DNA of 64,000 nt from Xanthobacteraceae bacterium (GTDB taxonomy: Bacteria > Pseudomonadota > Alphaproteobacteria > Rhizobiales > Xanthobacteraceae): assembly GCA_029266425.1 (NCBI GenBank), contig JAQSWY010000001.1:1-64000 (forward strand), written 5' to 3'. Under the pieces are notes generated by a model. It had not been told where the DNA came from, did no database searches, and saw only the letters and a list, made by a program, of their open reading frames with translations. This document shows positions 19,031-27,282 of the stretch, piece after piece. The translations under genes and the position numbers were made by a program. The stretch's first letter is position 1; each line of letters starts with the position of its first letter.

Positions 19031-19779
19031 TCAGCTCTCCTTCTTCAGCTTGGGGTCGACCTGTTCGCGCACGCCGTCGCCGACCACGCTGAGCGCGATC
19101 AGCAGGATGGCGAGCGCGGCGCCGGGAACGCCGGCGATCCACGGCGCGAAGCTGACGAAGCTGCGCCCCTCCGCGATCATCAGGCCCCAGTCGGGTGTCG
19201 GCGGCGCGACGCCGATGCCGAGGAAGGACAGGCCGGACGAGACCAGGATGGCGTAGCTCACGCGGATGGTGGCCTGCACCGCGAGCGGGAGAGCGCCAGG
19301 CCGACGGCGAGGATCACCTTGTCGACGCCCTGGCCGAGAATCGAGATGAAGGCGATCGCCATGATCAGCGAGGGGATGGCCAGGATGGAGTCGATCAGGC
19401 GCATCAGCGCCCATTCGACAAAGCCGCCGGAAAGGCCGGCCGCCATGCCGATGACGAGGCCGCCGCCGGCGCCGATCGCCACCGCGCCGAGCCCGATCGC
19501 CAGCGCATAGCGTGCGCCGTAAATGGTGCGCGAGAGCAGGTCCTGGCCGAAGCTGTCGGTGCCGAGCGGGTGCGGGCCCCACGCCGGCGGCGACATGAAG
19601 GCCATCATGTCCTGCTCGGTCGGCGCATGCGGCGCGACCCATGGGGCGAAGATCGCCGCGAGCACATAGGCCACGGCGACCAGGCACGCGATCAGGAAGA
19701 ACACGTGGTTGCGGGCATAGGCCCACATCGCGGTTCGGCGCGCCGAGGTGGCGCGGCGGGGGAGGGTGACATCGGCCAT
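19031..19779 (-). pseudogene. DppC-type permease gene broken by an internal deletion
   Basis: The N-terminal part (MADVTLPRRATSARRTAMW to GQGVDKVILAVGLAL, about 162 residues) is a normal DppC permease. In that frame translation then stops at 19258. The C-terminal part (AVQATIRVSYAILVSSGLSFLGIGVAPPTPDWG to DPKLKKES) is intact but in another frame, joined near 19285-19300. Compared with family members, about 45 residues holding the EAA loop and its flanks are missing between the two parts, so this is a deletion of roughly 130-140 bases that also shifts the frame. The flanking genes of the operon are intact. An assembly error is the main alternative. Confidence 0.82.
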
Positions 19780-20726
19780 CAGCGGGGCCTCAGGCGCGGA
19801 TCGAGATAGGGATAGGCGAGATCGACCATCAGGTTGGTCAGGACGAACAGGCAGGCCGTCATCATCACCCCCGCCTGCACCACGCCATATTCGCGATTGA
19901 GCACCGCGCTGGTCATCATCTGGCCGATGCCGGGCAGCGAAAACACCGTCTCGGTGAGCACGGCGCCCTGCAGCAGCGCGCCGAGCTGGAGGCCGAGAAT
20001 GGTGACCAGCGGCATCATCACATTGCGCAGGGCGTGCACCCACACCACGCGCCAGCGCGGCTCGCCGCGGGCGAGCGCGGCCGCGATGTAGGGCTGCTCC
20101 AGCGCCTCGATCAGATTGGCCCGCATCAGCCGCACGATCATCGCCAGGAAATAGGTGGAGAGCGTGATCGCGGGCAGCGTCATATGCACGATCCCGCCCC
20201 AGAGATCCTCCCATGGCGCGACGAAGCCGAGCGTCGGGAACAGCGCGAACTTCACCCCGAAGATCCAGATCAGCAAGATGCCGAGATAGAAGCTCGGGAA
20301 TGAGGTTCCGGTCAGAGTGAGCGCCGCCACCGCGGCATCCCACGCGGTGCCCTTGCGCGTCGCCGACAGCACGCCGAGCGGCACGCCGATGACGATCGCG
20401 AGGCCGAGCGCGGATGCGGCCAGCGTGAGCGTGACCGGCAGCGCCTCGACGAAGGCGAACTGGAAAATCGGCGCGCGCCCGACATAGGACACGCCCCAGT
20501 CCCCCGTCACGAACGAGAACAGCCAGTGCAGATACTGCTCGGTCAATGGCCGGTCGAGGCCCATCTGCTTCATCAGCGAGGCATGGGCCTCGGGCGAATA
20601 TTCCGAGCCGAGCATGAGCTGCACAGGGTCGCCGGGCGCGAGCTTCAGCAGGCTGAAACTCGCGACCGACACGATCAGCAGCACCATGAGGGTCTGGAGG
20701 ACCTTCCTGGCCGCGAACCACGCCAT
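19779..20726 (-). CDS. Dipeptide ABC transporter permease (DppB-like)
   Basis: A 315-residue permease. It begins MAWFAARKVLQTLMVLLIV with the LLKLAPGDPVQLMLG segment that typifies DppB/OppB proteins, and has the EAA-type loop around QPYIAAALARGEPRWRVVWVHALRN. The end is LTNLMVDLAYPYLDPRLRPR. Its ATG shares one base with the binding-protein stop (TGATGG), so unlike the other transporters there is no hairpin between the two genes. Its partner permease is broken. Confidence 0.93.
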   Translation of the reverse strand: MAWFAARKVLQTLMVLLIVSVASFSLLKLAPGDPVQLMLGSEYSPEAHASLMKQMGLDRPLTEQYLHWLFSFVTGDWGVSYVGRAPIFQFAFVEALPVTLTLAASALGLAIVIGVPLGVLSATRKGTAWDAAVAALTLTGTSFPSFYLGILLIWIFGVKFALFPTLGFVAPWEDLWGGIVHMTLPAITLSTYFLAMIVRLMRANLIEALEQPYIAAALARGEPRWRVVWVHALRNVMMPLVTILGLQLGALLQGAVLTETVFSLPGIGQMMTSAVLNREYGVVQAGVMMTACLFVLTNLMVDLAYPYLDPRLRPR

Positions 20727-22324
20727 CAGCCGAGACTCACCGTGTGCAGATTGAGACTGTCCACAGGGATATAGCGGAAACCCTTCACCTTCTTGGCGAA
20801 GATCTTGAACACCGGCATGTGCGAGGTGATCGCGATCGGCGCCTCGTCCATGATGATGTCGCTGGCCTCGTTGTAGAGCGCGCGGCGCTTCTCCACGTCG
20901 AGCACGATCTGGGCCTGGTCGACGCATTCGTCGAAGCGGGCATTGGACCAGCCGGGATAGTTCCAGGGCTGGCCGGTGCGGAACTCGGGATAGAGCGTCT
21001 CGTCCGGATCGAGATCGGCCCACCAGTTGAAATCGTACATGTCGAAATCGCCGGAGTTGCGCCGGCTCACCCACGCCGCGCGCTCCACCAGCTGGAGCTT
21101 CGGCTTGATGTCGATGGCCGCGAGCATGGGCAGCACGGTCTGGGCGATGCGGGTGCCGTAGGTGCCTTCCTCGGTGACGACGAACACCGGCTCCACCGTG
21201 CCCTTGACGTCGGCCTTGGCGCGGAACTCCTTGGCCTTGGCGAGATCGAAGCGCTGGCCGCGCCCGGAAGCGGCGATGTTCTTGTCGTAGAAATCGGTCA
21301 TCGGCGGCGAGATCGGCGTATAGGCGGGAATGCCCTGGCCGAAGAAAGCCTGCTTGATGATGATTTCCCGATTGAGCACTGAGGCGACCGCGCGGCGCAA
21401 ATTGATGTCCTGGAACGGGCCCTTCTTGCAGTTCATCGCGATGTAGACGTAGTTGCCTTCGACCTCGCCGAGGACCTGCAGGTTCGGATTGGACTTGAGC
21501 TGCGGGATGAACTGGACCGGGCTGTCGCTCATGCCGTCCACCTGGCCGGACATGATGGCGGCGATCGCCGCGGACGCCTCGTTCATGATGAGGATGGTGA
21601 CCTTGTCGAGCTTGGGCAGGCCGGGCTCGAAATAGTCCGGGTTCTTCTCCAGCACGATGGAGTCGTTCTCGCGCCAGCTCACGAACTTGAACGGCCCGGT
21701 GCCGACCGGGTTGCGGCCGAAATTCGCGCCGTATTTCTGTACGGCGGTCGGCGAGACGATGGTGCCGGCGCGGCCGGTGGAGCCGGTGAGCGCCACGGGC
21801 AGGAAGGCGTAGGGCCGCACGAAGGTGAGCCGCACGGTGAGCGGATCGATCACTTCGACCTTTTCCAGCGCCTTGAACTTCCAGGCGTGCGGTGACTTCG
21901 GCTCGCCCTTCCACACCCGCTCGACACTCCACTTCACCGCTTCCGCGTCGCAGGGCGTGCCGTCGTGGAACTTGACGTTCGGCTTCAGCTTGAAGACGTG
22001 GACCTTCTCGTCCAGCACCTCCCAGGTCTGCGCGAGGTCGGGGACGAAGGTGACCTTCTGGCCGTCATATTCGACCTTGAGCAGGCCGTTATAGATGTTG
22101 TTGTGCACCTTCACCGCGCCGAGGAAGCCGGTGAAGTGCGGGTCGAGCGTGTCGATATGGTCGACCCAGGCGAGCTTGATCTGCCCACCATCCGCCGCCC
22201 GCGCCGCTTTCGGCAGGCCCGCCGTTGCGGTGACGATCATGCCGGCGCCGAGGCCCTTCATGAGGTCCCGCCGGTTCAGTCCGCCGAGCAGTCGTTCAGT
22301 GAGGATCGCCTTGTGGTCCACCAT
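20726..22324 (-). CDS. Peptide/nickel-type ABC transporter substrate-binding protein (family 5), Tat-type signal
   Basis: A 532-residue binding protein. The N-terminus has a twin-arginine motif (LNRRDLMKGLGAGM, about residues 16-29) followed by a hydrophobic stretch and cleavage near AARAAD, so it is probably exported folded through Tat. The mature part has VDHIDTLDPHFTGFLGAVKV and later GRNPVGTGPFKFVSW, the family 5 signature. It heads the second peptide operon. A 7-base inverted repeat about 100 bases upstream (22427-22449) is the likely control site, and an IclR gene lies beyond. Confidence 0.92.
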   Translation of the reverse strand: MVDHKAILTERLLGGLNRRDLMKGLGAGMIVTATAGLPKAARAADGGQIKLAWVDHIDTLDPHFTGFLGAVKVHNNIYNGLLKVEYDGQKVTFVPDLAQTWEVLDEKVHVFKLKPNVKFHDGTPCDAEAVKWSVERVWKGEPKSPHAWKFKALEKVEVIDPLTVRLTFVRPYAFLPVALTGSTGRAGTIVSPTAVQKYGANFGRNPVGTGPFKFVSWRENDSIVLEKNPDYFEPGLPKLDKVTILIMNEASAAIAAIMSGQVDGMSDSPVQFIPQLKSNPNLQVLGEVEGNYVYIAMNCKKGPFQDINLRRAVASVLNREIIIKQAFFGQGIPAYTPISPPMTDFYDKNIAASGRGQRFDLAKAKEFRAKADVKGTVEPVFVVTEEGTYGTRIAQTVLPMLAAIDIKPKLQLVERAAWVSRRNSGDFDMYDFNWWADLDPDETLYPEFRTGQPWNYPGWSNARFDECVDQAQIVLDVEKRRALYNEASDIIMDEAPIAITSHMPVFKIFAKKVKGFRYIPVDSLNLHTVSLG

Positions 22325-22426
22325 CTTTGCCGGTTCTCCGCTGTCTCGAGCAATCGGACGAGCCCCGATCGGCGTGCCGGGTCGGGGGCGTTCTTTCGCG
22401 GTGCAGCAAAGCAAGCGACATGCCAG

Positions 22427-22449
22427 ACCAAGACATTGCGTTTCTTGGT
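22427..22449. promoter_or_regulatory. Perfect inverted repeat upstream of the dpp-type operon, candidate operator
   Basis: ACCAAGA (22427-22433) and TCTTGGT (22443-22449) form a perfect 7-base inverted repeat with a 9-base spacer. It lies about 100 bases before the start of the binding-protein gene, in a 233-base gap without genes. The low GC of the arms argues against a terminator. An IclR-type regulator is encoded just upstream, so this is a candidate IclR-family operator. Confidence 0.45.
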
Positions 22450-22557
22450 GAGCAAATTTTTGTATGATCAGTAAATGTGCAGCGCGTGGAAAAACACGGC
22501 GTCAATGCGATGCGTGCGTGCGCGGTCCGGCCCCTCGCGACGGGGCGGGGTGCCCCG

Positions 22558-23427
22558 TCAGAGCTTGCGGCGCGGCAGTTCCCGCTCGGCCTGGAGGCCG
22601 CCGGCGCTGCGGCCTTGGCGCTGCAGATCGCGGGCCGGAATGTGCCCGAGCTGGCCGGAGAGTTCGCCGGCGGCGGCGAGCAGGCTGTCGAGATAGGCTT
22701 CCCGATAGCGCAGCCCGTCCTCGCGCGGCGTGACCAGGCACAGCGTCGCGATGCACACGCCGTCGGCCTGGAAGACCGGGACGGCGAAGCAATAGGTGAA
22801 ATTCTCCACAGCGCTGTTGAAGGTGTAGTAGCCGTCGGTGGCGGCCCGCCGCACCTCGGCGATGAATTCCGCCGGATCGAGCCGTCGCCCGTTGGGAAGG
22901 ACGAAGTCCTCCGGCGGGATGAAATCGAGGATCTCCTCATCGCTCATATGGCAGACGAGGAGCCGGCCGGACGCCGTCCAGGGAATGGGGACCAGCTCGC
23001 CGACATCGGACGAGATGCGGAAGGTGCGCGCGCCCTCCCGCATCATCGCGACGGTGTATTTGTCGCCGTCCAGCATGCACATCTGGGAGGTCTCGCGGGT
23101 CTCCTCCGCGAGCCGCTCCAGCAGCGCGGCGCATTCGCGCATCAGGTCGAACTGCGCCGAATAGGCCATGCCGAGGAAATACAGCTTGCGGCCGAGAAAC
23201 ACGCGCCCGTCGCCGCCGGAATATTCCAGCATGCCGTGGCGCAGCAGCAGGTTGACCAGCTCATACACGGAGGATCGCGGGCCGCCGATGGCGGCGGCGA
23301 TCTCGTTGGGGCGGATCGGCTGCTTGTGGCCGCGCAGGAACTCCAGGATCTCGAAGGCGCGGTCGAGACCCCGTGTCCGCCTCGCGATGAGATCCTTCGC
23401 GACGGAATCCCCGGTCTCAACCTTCAT
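22558..23427 (-). CDS. IclR-family transcriptional regulator
   Basis: A 289-residue IclR protein. Residues about 18-80 form the winged helix (LDRAFEILEFLRGHKQPIRPNEIAAAIG, then PRSSVYELVNLLLRHG). The C-terminal effector domain includes SGRLLVCHMSDEEIL and the terminal AVPVFQADGVCIATLCLV block. A GGAG site six bases before ATG 23427 supports the start. It sits between the dpp-type operon and the RidA/amino-acid transporter cluster on the same strand and could control either. The 20-residue arginine-rich tail is unusual. Confidence 0.92.
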   Translation of the reverse strand: MKVETGDSVAKDLIARRTRGLDRAFEILEFLRGHKQPIRPNEIAAAIGGPRSSVYELVNLLLRHGMLEYSGGDGRVFLGRKLYFLGMAYSAQFDLMRECAALLERLAEETRETSQMCMLDGDKYTVAMMREGARTFRISSDVGELVPIPWTASGRLLVCHMSDEEILDFIPPEDFVLPNGRRLDPAEFIAEVRRAATDGYYTFNSAVENFTYCFAVPVFQADGVCIATLCLVTPREDGLRYREAYLDSLLAAAGELSGQLGHIPARDLQRQGRSAGGLQAERELPRRKL

Positions 23428-23480
23428 TGTCGGCTCCGTACATCGAAAAGAACGTCTCCGCCGGGAGTTCCGGACGTGGG

Positions 23481-23870
23481 TCAGACCTTGTCCGCACGAT
23501 AGGCGACACAGTCGATTTCGACCTTGCAATCGACCATCATGCTGGATTGGACGCAAGCGCGGGCCGGCGGGTGCGCCGCGAAATATTCCGCATAGACGCC
23601 GTTGAAGCTCCAGAAGTCGCGCGGATCGTCGAGCCACACCCCGATCCGGACGATGTCCTCGAGGCCATAGCCCGCCTCCTTGAGGATGGCGATCATGTTG
23701 TCGATCGCCTTGCGGCTCTCGGCGACGATGCCGCCCTGGACGATCTCGCCGTTTTCCATCGCGACCTGCCCCGACACATGGAGCCAGCCATTGGCCTGGA
23801 CGGCGCGCGCGAAGGGAAGCTTCTGGCCGCCTGCACCGGTCTCGCCGGCGCCGTATCGTGTGATGGTCAT
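23481..23870 (-). CDS. RidA-family enamine/imine deaminase
   Basis: A 129-residue RidA protein of full family length. It shows WLHVSGQVAMENGEIVQGGI, NMIAILKEAGYGLEDIVRIGVWLDD and the PARACVQSSMMVDCKVEID segment with the conserved arginine that binds the substrate carboxylate. RidA hydrolyses 2-aminoacrylate and related enamines released by PLP dehydratases. It is followed 15 bases downstream of its start region by the ABC transporter genes on the same strand, and a PLP enzyme of the D-serine dehydratase type lies at 27283, which makes a detoxifying role in that pathway likely. Confidence 0.93.
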   Translation of the reverse strand: MTITRYGAGETGAGGQKLPFARAVQANGWLHVSGQVAMENGEIVQGGIVAESRKAIDNMIAILKEAGYGLEDIVRIGVWLDDPRDFWSFNGVYAEYFAAHPPARACVQSSMMVDCKVEIDCVAYRADKV

Positions 23871-23884
23871 GTGTACCTACCCGA

Positions 23885-24655
23885 CTATCTGAAACTTGAA
23901 GACCTGAGGAATTCCGCCAGGCGCTCGGTCTTCGGCCTGACGAACATGTCTTTGGGATCGCCCTCCTCGCCGATCACGCCCTGGTTCATGAAGATGACGC
24001 GGCCGGAGACCTCATAGGCGAAGCGCATTTCGTGGGTGACCAGCAGCATGCTCATCCCGTCCGAGGCCAGCGCCTTGATGACCTGCAGCACTTCCCCGAC
24101 CAGTTCCGGGTCAAGCGCCGAGGTCACCTCGTCGAACAGCATGAGCCGCGGGTTCATGGCGATGGCGCGGGCGATGGCGACGCGCTGCTGCTGGCCGCCG
24201 GACAATTGCCCGGGATAGCGGTCGGCGCGCTCCGCCAGCCCCACCCGGGCGAGCCATTTCTCGGCGACGGTGCGGGCCTCATCGCGCGACAGCTTCTTCA
24301 CCTTGACGAGGCCGAGCATGACGTTCTGCGCCGCGGTCAGATGCGGGAACAGGTTGAACTGCTGGAACGCCATTCCGGTGAGCGCACGCTGGCGGGCGAT
24401 CTGTTTCTCGCTCTTGCGGCGGCGCCCGGAGCCGGTCTCCTCGTAGCCGATCTCCTCGCCGTCGAGCAGGATGCGTCCGCCCTGGAACTCCTCGAGCATG
24501 TTGATGCAGCGCAGCAGCGTGGTCTTGCCGGAGCCGGACGAGCCGATGATGGAGATCACCTCACCCTGGCGCATGGTGCAGTCGACGCCTTTCAGCACCT
24601 CGACGGCGCCGAAGCGCTTGTGCAGCCCCTGGATTTCGAGAAGCGGCTTGCTCAT
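23885..24655 (-). CDS. Polar amino acid ABC transporter ATP-binding protein
   Basis: A 256-residue ATPase of the GlnQ/HisP class. Walker [10 protein letters not shown] (38-46), signature LSGGQQQR, Walker [13 protein letters not shown] (DEV is common in this class). The insertion [13 protein letters not shown] between Walker A and the Q-loop is slightly longer than usual. It is encoded last in the transporter operon, 10 bases after the permease stop. An upstream extension to 24697 was rejected because a GAGG site precedes ATG 24655. Confidence 0.93.
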   Translation of the reverse strand: MSKPLLEIQGLHKRFGAVEVLKGVDCTMRQGEVISIIGSSGSGKTTLLRCINMLEEFQGGRILLDGEEIGYEETGSGRRRKSEKQIARQRALTGMAFQQFNLFPHLTAAQNVMLGLVKVKKLSRDEARTVAEKWLARVGLAERADRYPGQLSGGQQQRVAIARAIAMNPRLMLFDEVTSALDPELVGEVLQVIKALASDGMSMLLVTHEMRFAYEVSGRVIFMNQGVIGEEGDPKDMFVRPKTERLAEFLRSSSFR

Positions 24656-24665
24656 GTGCGGTGCC

Positions 24666-25331
24666 TCAGGACGGAACAGCAGTCTTGCGCTCGACATATT
24701 TGCCGAGCCGCTCGATGCCGTAATTGATGAGGAAGTAGAGGAACCCAGCCAGGAAGTAGAACTGCAGGCTGAGGAAGTTGCGCGAGATGATCTCCTGCGT
24801 GCGCAGCAGCAGTTCGGCGACGCCGATCACCGAGAGCAGGGTCGAGGCCTTCACCATCTCGGCGGCGGTGTTGACCCAGGTCGGCAGGACCTGGCGCAGC
24901 GCCTGCGGCCACAGCACCGATGTGAAGGTCTGGGTGAAGGTGAGGCCGATCGCCTTCGCTGCCTCGGTCTGGCCGTGCGGGATCGCCTGCAGCGCGCCGC
25001 GCACGATCTCGCCAACATGCGAGGAGCAGAACACCGCGAGCGCCAGCACCCCCGCCTGGAACGGGCCGAGATCGATGCCGACGGTCGAGAGGATGTAGTA
25101 GCTCGCCAGCACCAGCACGAGCACCGGCGTGCCGCGGACGAAATCGGTATAGGCGCGCACGATGAGCCGCACCACTGCGTGGCCGTAGACGAGGCAGAGC
25201 CCGACCAGCACGCCCAGGATCGAGCCGATGACTATGGACAAAAGCGAGATCGACACGGTCACGCCGAGGCCCCTGAGCAGCGCCAGCCGCGCGATCCAGA
25301 TCTCGTCGAGGAAGAGGGTGAGATCGTTCAT
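24666..25331 (-). CDS. Polar amino acid ABC transporter permease
   Basis: A 221-residue HisM/GlnP-type permease. It begins with the substrate-channel helix [25 protein letters not shown] and has [16 protein letters not shown] and the EAA loop at about residues 113-135 ([23 protein letters not shown]). It pairs with the next permease upstream, separated by four bases, to form a heterodimeric pore. Confidence 0.93.
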   Translation of the reverse strand: MNDLTLFLDEIWIARLALLRGLGVTVSISLLSIVIGSILGVLVGLCLVYGHAVVRLIVRAYTDFVRGTPVLVLVLASYYILSTVGIDLGPFQAGVLALAVFCSSHVGEIVRGALQAIPHGQTEAAKAIGLTFTQTFTSVLWPQALRQVLPTWVNTAAEMVKASTLLSVIGVAELLLRTQEIISRNFLSLQFYFLAGFLYFLINYGIERLGKYVERKTAVPS

Positions 25332-25335
25332 CGGC

Positions 25336-25998
25336 CTATCTCGGAATGGCGAGGCGGCGCTCGACCAGCCGCATCAGCGCGGCGAGCACGGCGCAGGTCG
25401 CGACATAGAGCCCCGAGGCGACAAGCCAGGTCTCGATGACGCGGAAGGTCTCGATATTGATCTTGCGGGCCTCGAAGGTGAGCTCCGGCACCGCGATGGC
25501 CGCCGCCAGCGAAGTGTCCTTGAACAGCGAGATCAGGGTCGAGGACAGCGAGGGCAGCGCGTTGCGGAACATCAGCGGGATCACGATCGAGAACCGGATC
25601 TGCATCGGCGTCAGGCCGATGGCGAGCCCGGCCTCCTTCAACCCGCCGGGCACCGCCAGCAGCCCGGCGCGGAACACTTCGGCGAGATAGGCGGCCGAAT
25701 AGAGTGAGAGGGTGAGCACGAAGCTCTCCACCTTGCCGATCCGCACGCCGAGCTGGGGCAGCGCGAAATAGGCGAACAGCACGAGCACCAGGATCGGCAG
25801 GTTGCGGATGATGGTGACGTAAAGCCCCGCCGCGCGACGCACCAAGGGGCGGCCGCCGGTGAGCGCAAAGGCGAGCGCGAGCCCGAGGATGGCGCCGATC
25901 AGGATCGAGCCGACCGCCAGCTCGAGACTGAGCAGGAGCCCGCCGAGCAGCGCATCGAAGCTGCGCCAGACCGCAGCGAAATTGAGCGTATACCCCAT
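25336..25998 (-). CDS. Polar amino acid ABC transporter permease
   Basis: A 220-residue permease of the same class, with LLLSLELAVGSILIGAILGLALAFAL, IIRNLPILVLVLFAYF and the EAA loop around AVPGGLKEAGLAIGLTPMQIRF. The ATG at 25998 has AGGA eight bases upstream; a start at 26031 would add eleven atypical residues. It follows the binding-protein gene after a 283-base gap that contains a hairpin and a palindromic repeat. Confidence 0.92.
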   Translation of the reverse strand: MGYTLNFAAVWRSFDALLGGLLLSLELAVGSILIGAILGLALAFALTGGRPLVRRAAGLYVTIIRNLPILVLVLFAYFALPQLGVRIGKVESFVLTLSLYSAAYLAEVFRAGLLAVPGGLKEAGLAIGLTPMQIRFSIVIPLMFRNALPSLSSTLISLFKDTSLAAAIAVPELTFEARKINIETFRVIETWLVASGLYVATCAVLAALMRLVERRLAIPR

Positions 25999-26111
25999 GG
26001 CGGGATCCTGAGAGCCTCGCCGGAAGATCATCCCGGCATTGAAACCACGTCATCCGGAGGTGCTCGGGCGGCGCGGGCACCTCAGGGGCATTCATATTTT
26101 CACCAACCGGC

Positions 26112-26193
26112 CGTCATGCCCGGGCTTGTCCGGGCATCCACGTCCTTGGCGACGGAGCACCCGTGGATGGCCGGGACAAGCCCGGCCATGACG
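26112..26193. repeat. Long palindromic repeat element in the gap between binding protein and permease
   Basis: The left half starts CGTCATGCCCGGGCTTGTCC and ends CATCCACG; the right half is its near-exact reverse complement (CGTGGATGGCCGGGACAAGC to GGCCATGACG), with a short centre. The arms are about 32 bases long with about four mismatches or gaps. Elements of this type are frequent in intergenic DNA of Bradyrhizobium, Xanthobacter and relatives. It lies inside an operon, so it probably adds RNA structure between the two genes rather than ending transcription. Confidence 0.75.
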
Positions 26194-26230
26194 TCGGAAA
26201 TGCCCCTGCCTCTCCGGCAGGCGTGCCGGA

Positions 26231-26273
26231 CGGACGGAGCCGGTCCGCCCTTGGCGGGCATGGGCTCCGTCCG
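26231..26273 (-). promoter_or_regulatory. Intercistronic hairpin after the amino-acid binding-protein gene
   Basis: CGGACGGAGCC (26231-26241) pairs with GGCTCCGTCCG (26263-26273), and the 21-base centre contains a further CCGCCC/GGCGGG pairing. It is 8 bases past the binding-protein stop on the minus strand. This is a strong structure with no U-run, consistent with mRNA protection or attenuation. Confidence 0.6.
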
Positions 26274-26281
26274 CGGCGGCA

Positions 26282-27130
26282 TCATTTGAATTCGACGGGG
26301 AAGCCGATCTGCGGCGGGGGCAGATCCTTGCCGAACCACATCTTGAAGGACTTGGCATAGGTGTCGAACTCGACGCCGGTCATCGCCTCGTGCAGCGCGG
26401 TGTTGACGAAGTTCAGCCAGTCCTGGTCGCCGCGCCTCACCGCGCAGGCATAGGTCTGCGGGTTCCAGCCATAGCCGGCATCCACATAGCGCCCGGCATT
26501 CTGCGTCATGAACCAGGCGATCGAGGACTGGTCGGTGGCCACCGCATCGGCGCGGCCGGAATTCAGCGCCTGATAGACGAGGTCCTGCGCGTCATACTGG
26601 TCGACCTTGGCCTCGGGCAGGGCGGCATGGACCATGGCCTCGGCATAGACGTTCTGCAGCACGGCGATGGTCACCTTCGCGCCGGCCGCCTTTAGCGCGG
26701 CATAGTCGGCATAGGGACCGCCGGCCTTCATCATCAGCCCCACGCCTTCCCGGTAATAGGGAATGGTGAAGGCGACCTGCTGGGCGCGCGCCCCGGTCAC
26801 CGTCATGAACTGGCAGGTGATATCGACCTTGCCGGTGGTGATGTTGGGAATGCGGGCGTCCGACGACTGGTTGACGTACTCGACCTTGCTCGGGTCGTTG
26901 AACAGCGCCTTGGCGATGATGTGGCCCATGTCGACGTCGAAGCCCTGCAGCGTGTCGTCCGCTCCCTTGAAGTGCCAGGGCGCGTTGGTGCTGCCGGTGC
27001 CGACGATCAGCCGGCCGCGGGCCAGCACCTGGTCGAGCGTGCTGCCGGCCTGCTGCGCGTGGGCCAATGGTGCGGAAAGTAGAAGTGCCGAGGCCAGCGC
27101 AATGACGCCGGCGCGAATGTTCACGCTCAT
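26282..27130 (-). CDS. Amino acid ABC transporter substrate-binding protein
   Basis: A 282-residue family 3 binding protein. The Sec signal peptide ends SAPLAHAQQ (about residue 25). The mature protein has RGRLIVGTGSTNAPWHFKG and GFDVDMGHIIAKALF, the ligand-contacting blocks of the family, followed by DARIPNITTGKVDITCQFMTVT. An AGGGG site precedes ATG 27130. It heads an operon running to 23885 that also includes RidA. Neighbouring enzymes point to a D- or hydroxylated amino acid as ligand. Confidence 0.92.
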   Translation of the reverse strand: MSVNIRAGVIALASALLLSAPLAHAQQAGSTLDQVLARGRLIVGTGSTNAPWHFKGADDTLQGFDVDMGHIIAKALFNDPSKVEYVNQSSDARIPNITTGKVDITCQFMTVTGARAQQVAFTIPYYREGVGLMMKAGGPYADYAALKAAGAKVTIAVLQNVYAEAMVHAALPEAKVDQYDAQDLVYQALNSGRADAVATDQSSIAWFMTQNAGRYVDAGYGWNPQTYACAVRRGDQDWLNFVNTALHEAMTGVEFDTYAKSFKMWFGKDLPPPQIGFPVEFK

Positions 27131-27154
27131 GCTGATCCCCTATGGTTCTATTGT

Positions 27155-27190
27155 TGTCCATTATATTGGACACTCGTCCAAATTAGTGGA
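27155..27190. promoter_or_regulatory. Pair of TCCA/TGGA dyads in the divergent promoter, candidate operator
   Basis: TGTCCA and TGGACA form a perfect 6-base inverted repeat with an AT-only 6-base spacer (27155-27172). A second, shorter dyad TCCA-N6-TGGA follows at 27177-27190. They lie between the divergent amino-acid transporter and the PLP enzyme genes. The repeated TCCA/TGGA half-sites suggest a dimeric repressor or activator; the IclR regulator of the cluster is one candidate. Confidence 0.45.
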
Positions 27191-27282
27191 TTGACGTATT
27201 CAGTCGCACGGCACATAGCTTTGTCAAGGCAGAACTTGAACGGCTTGCCGCTCGCGGCAGCGCGCTGCGAAAGAGGATGTTC

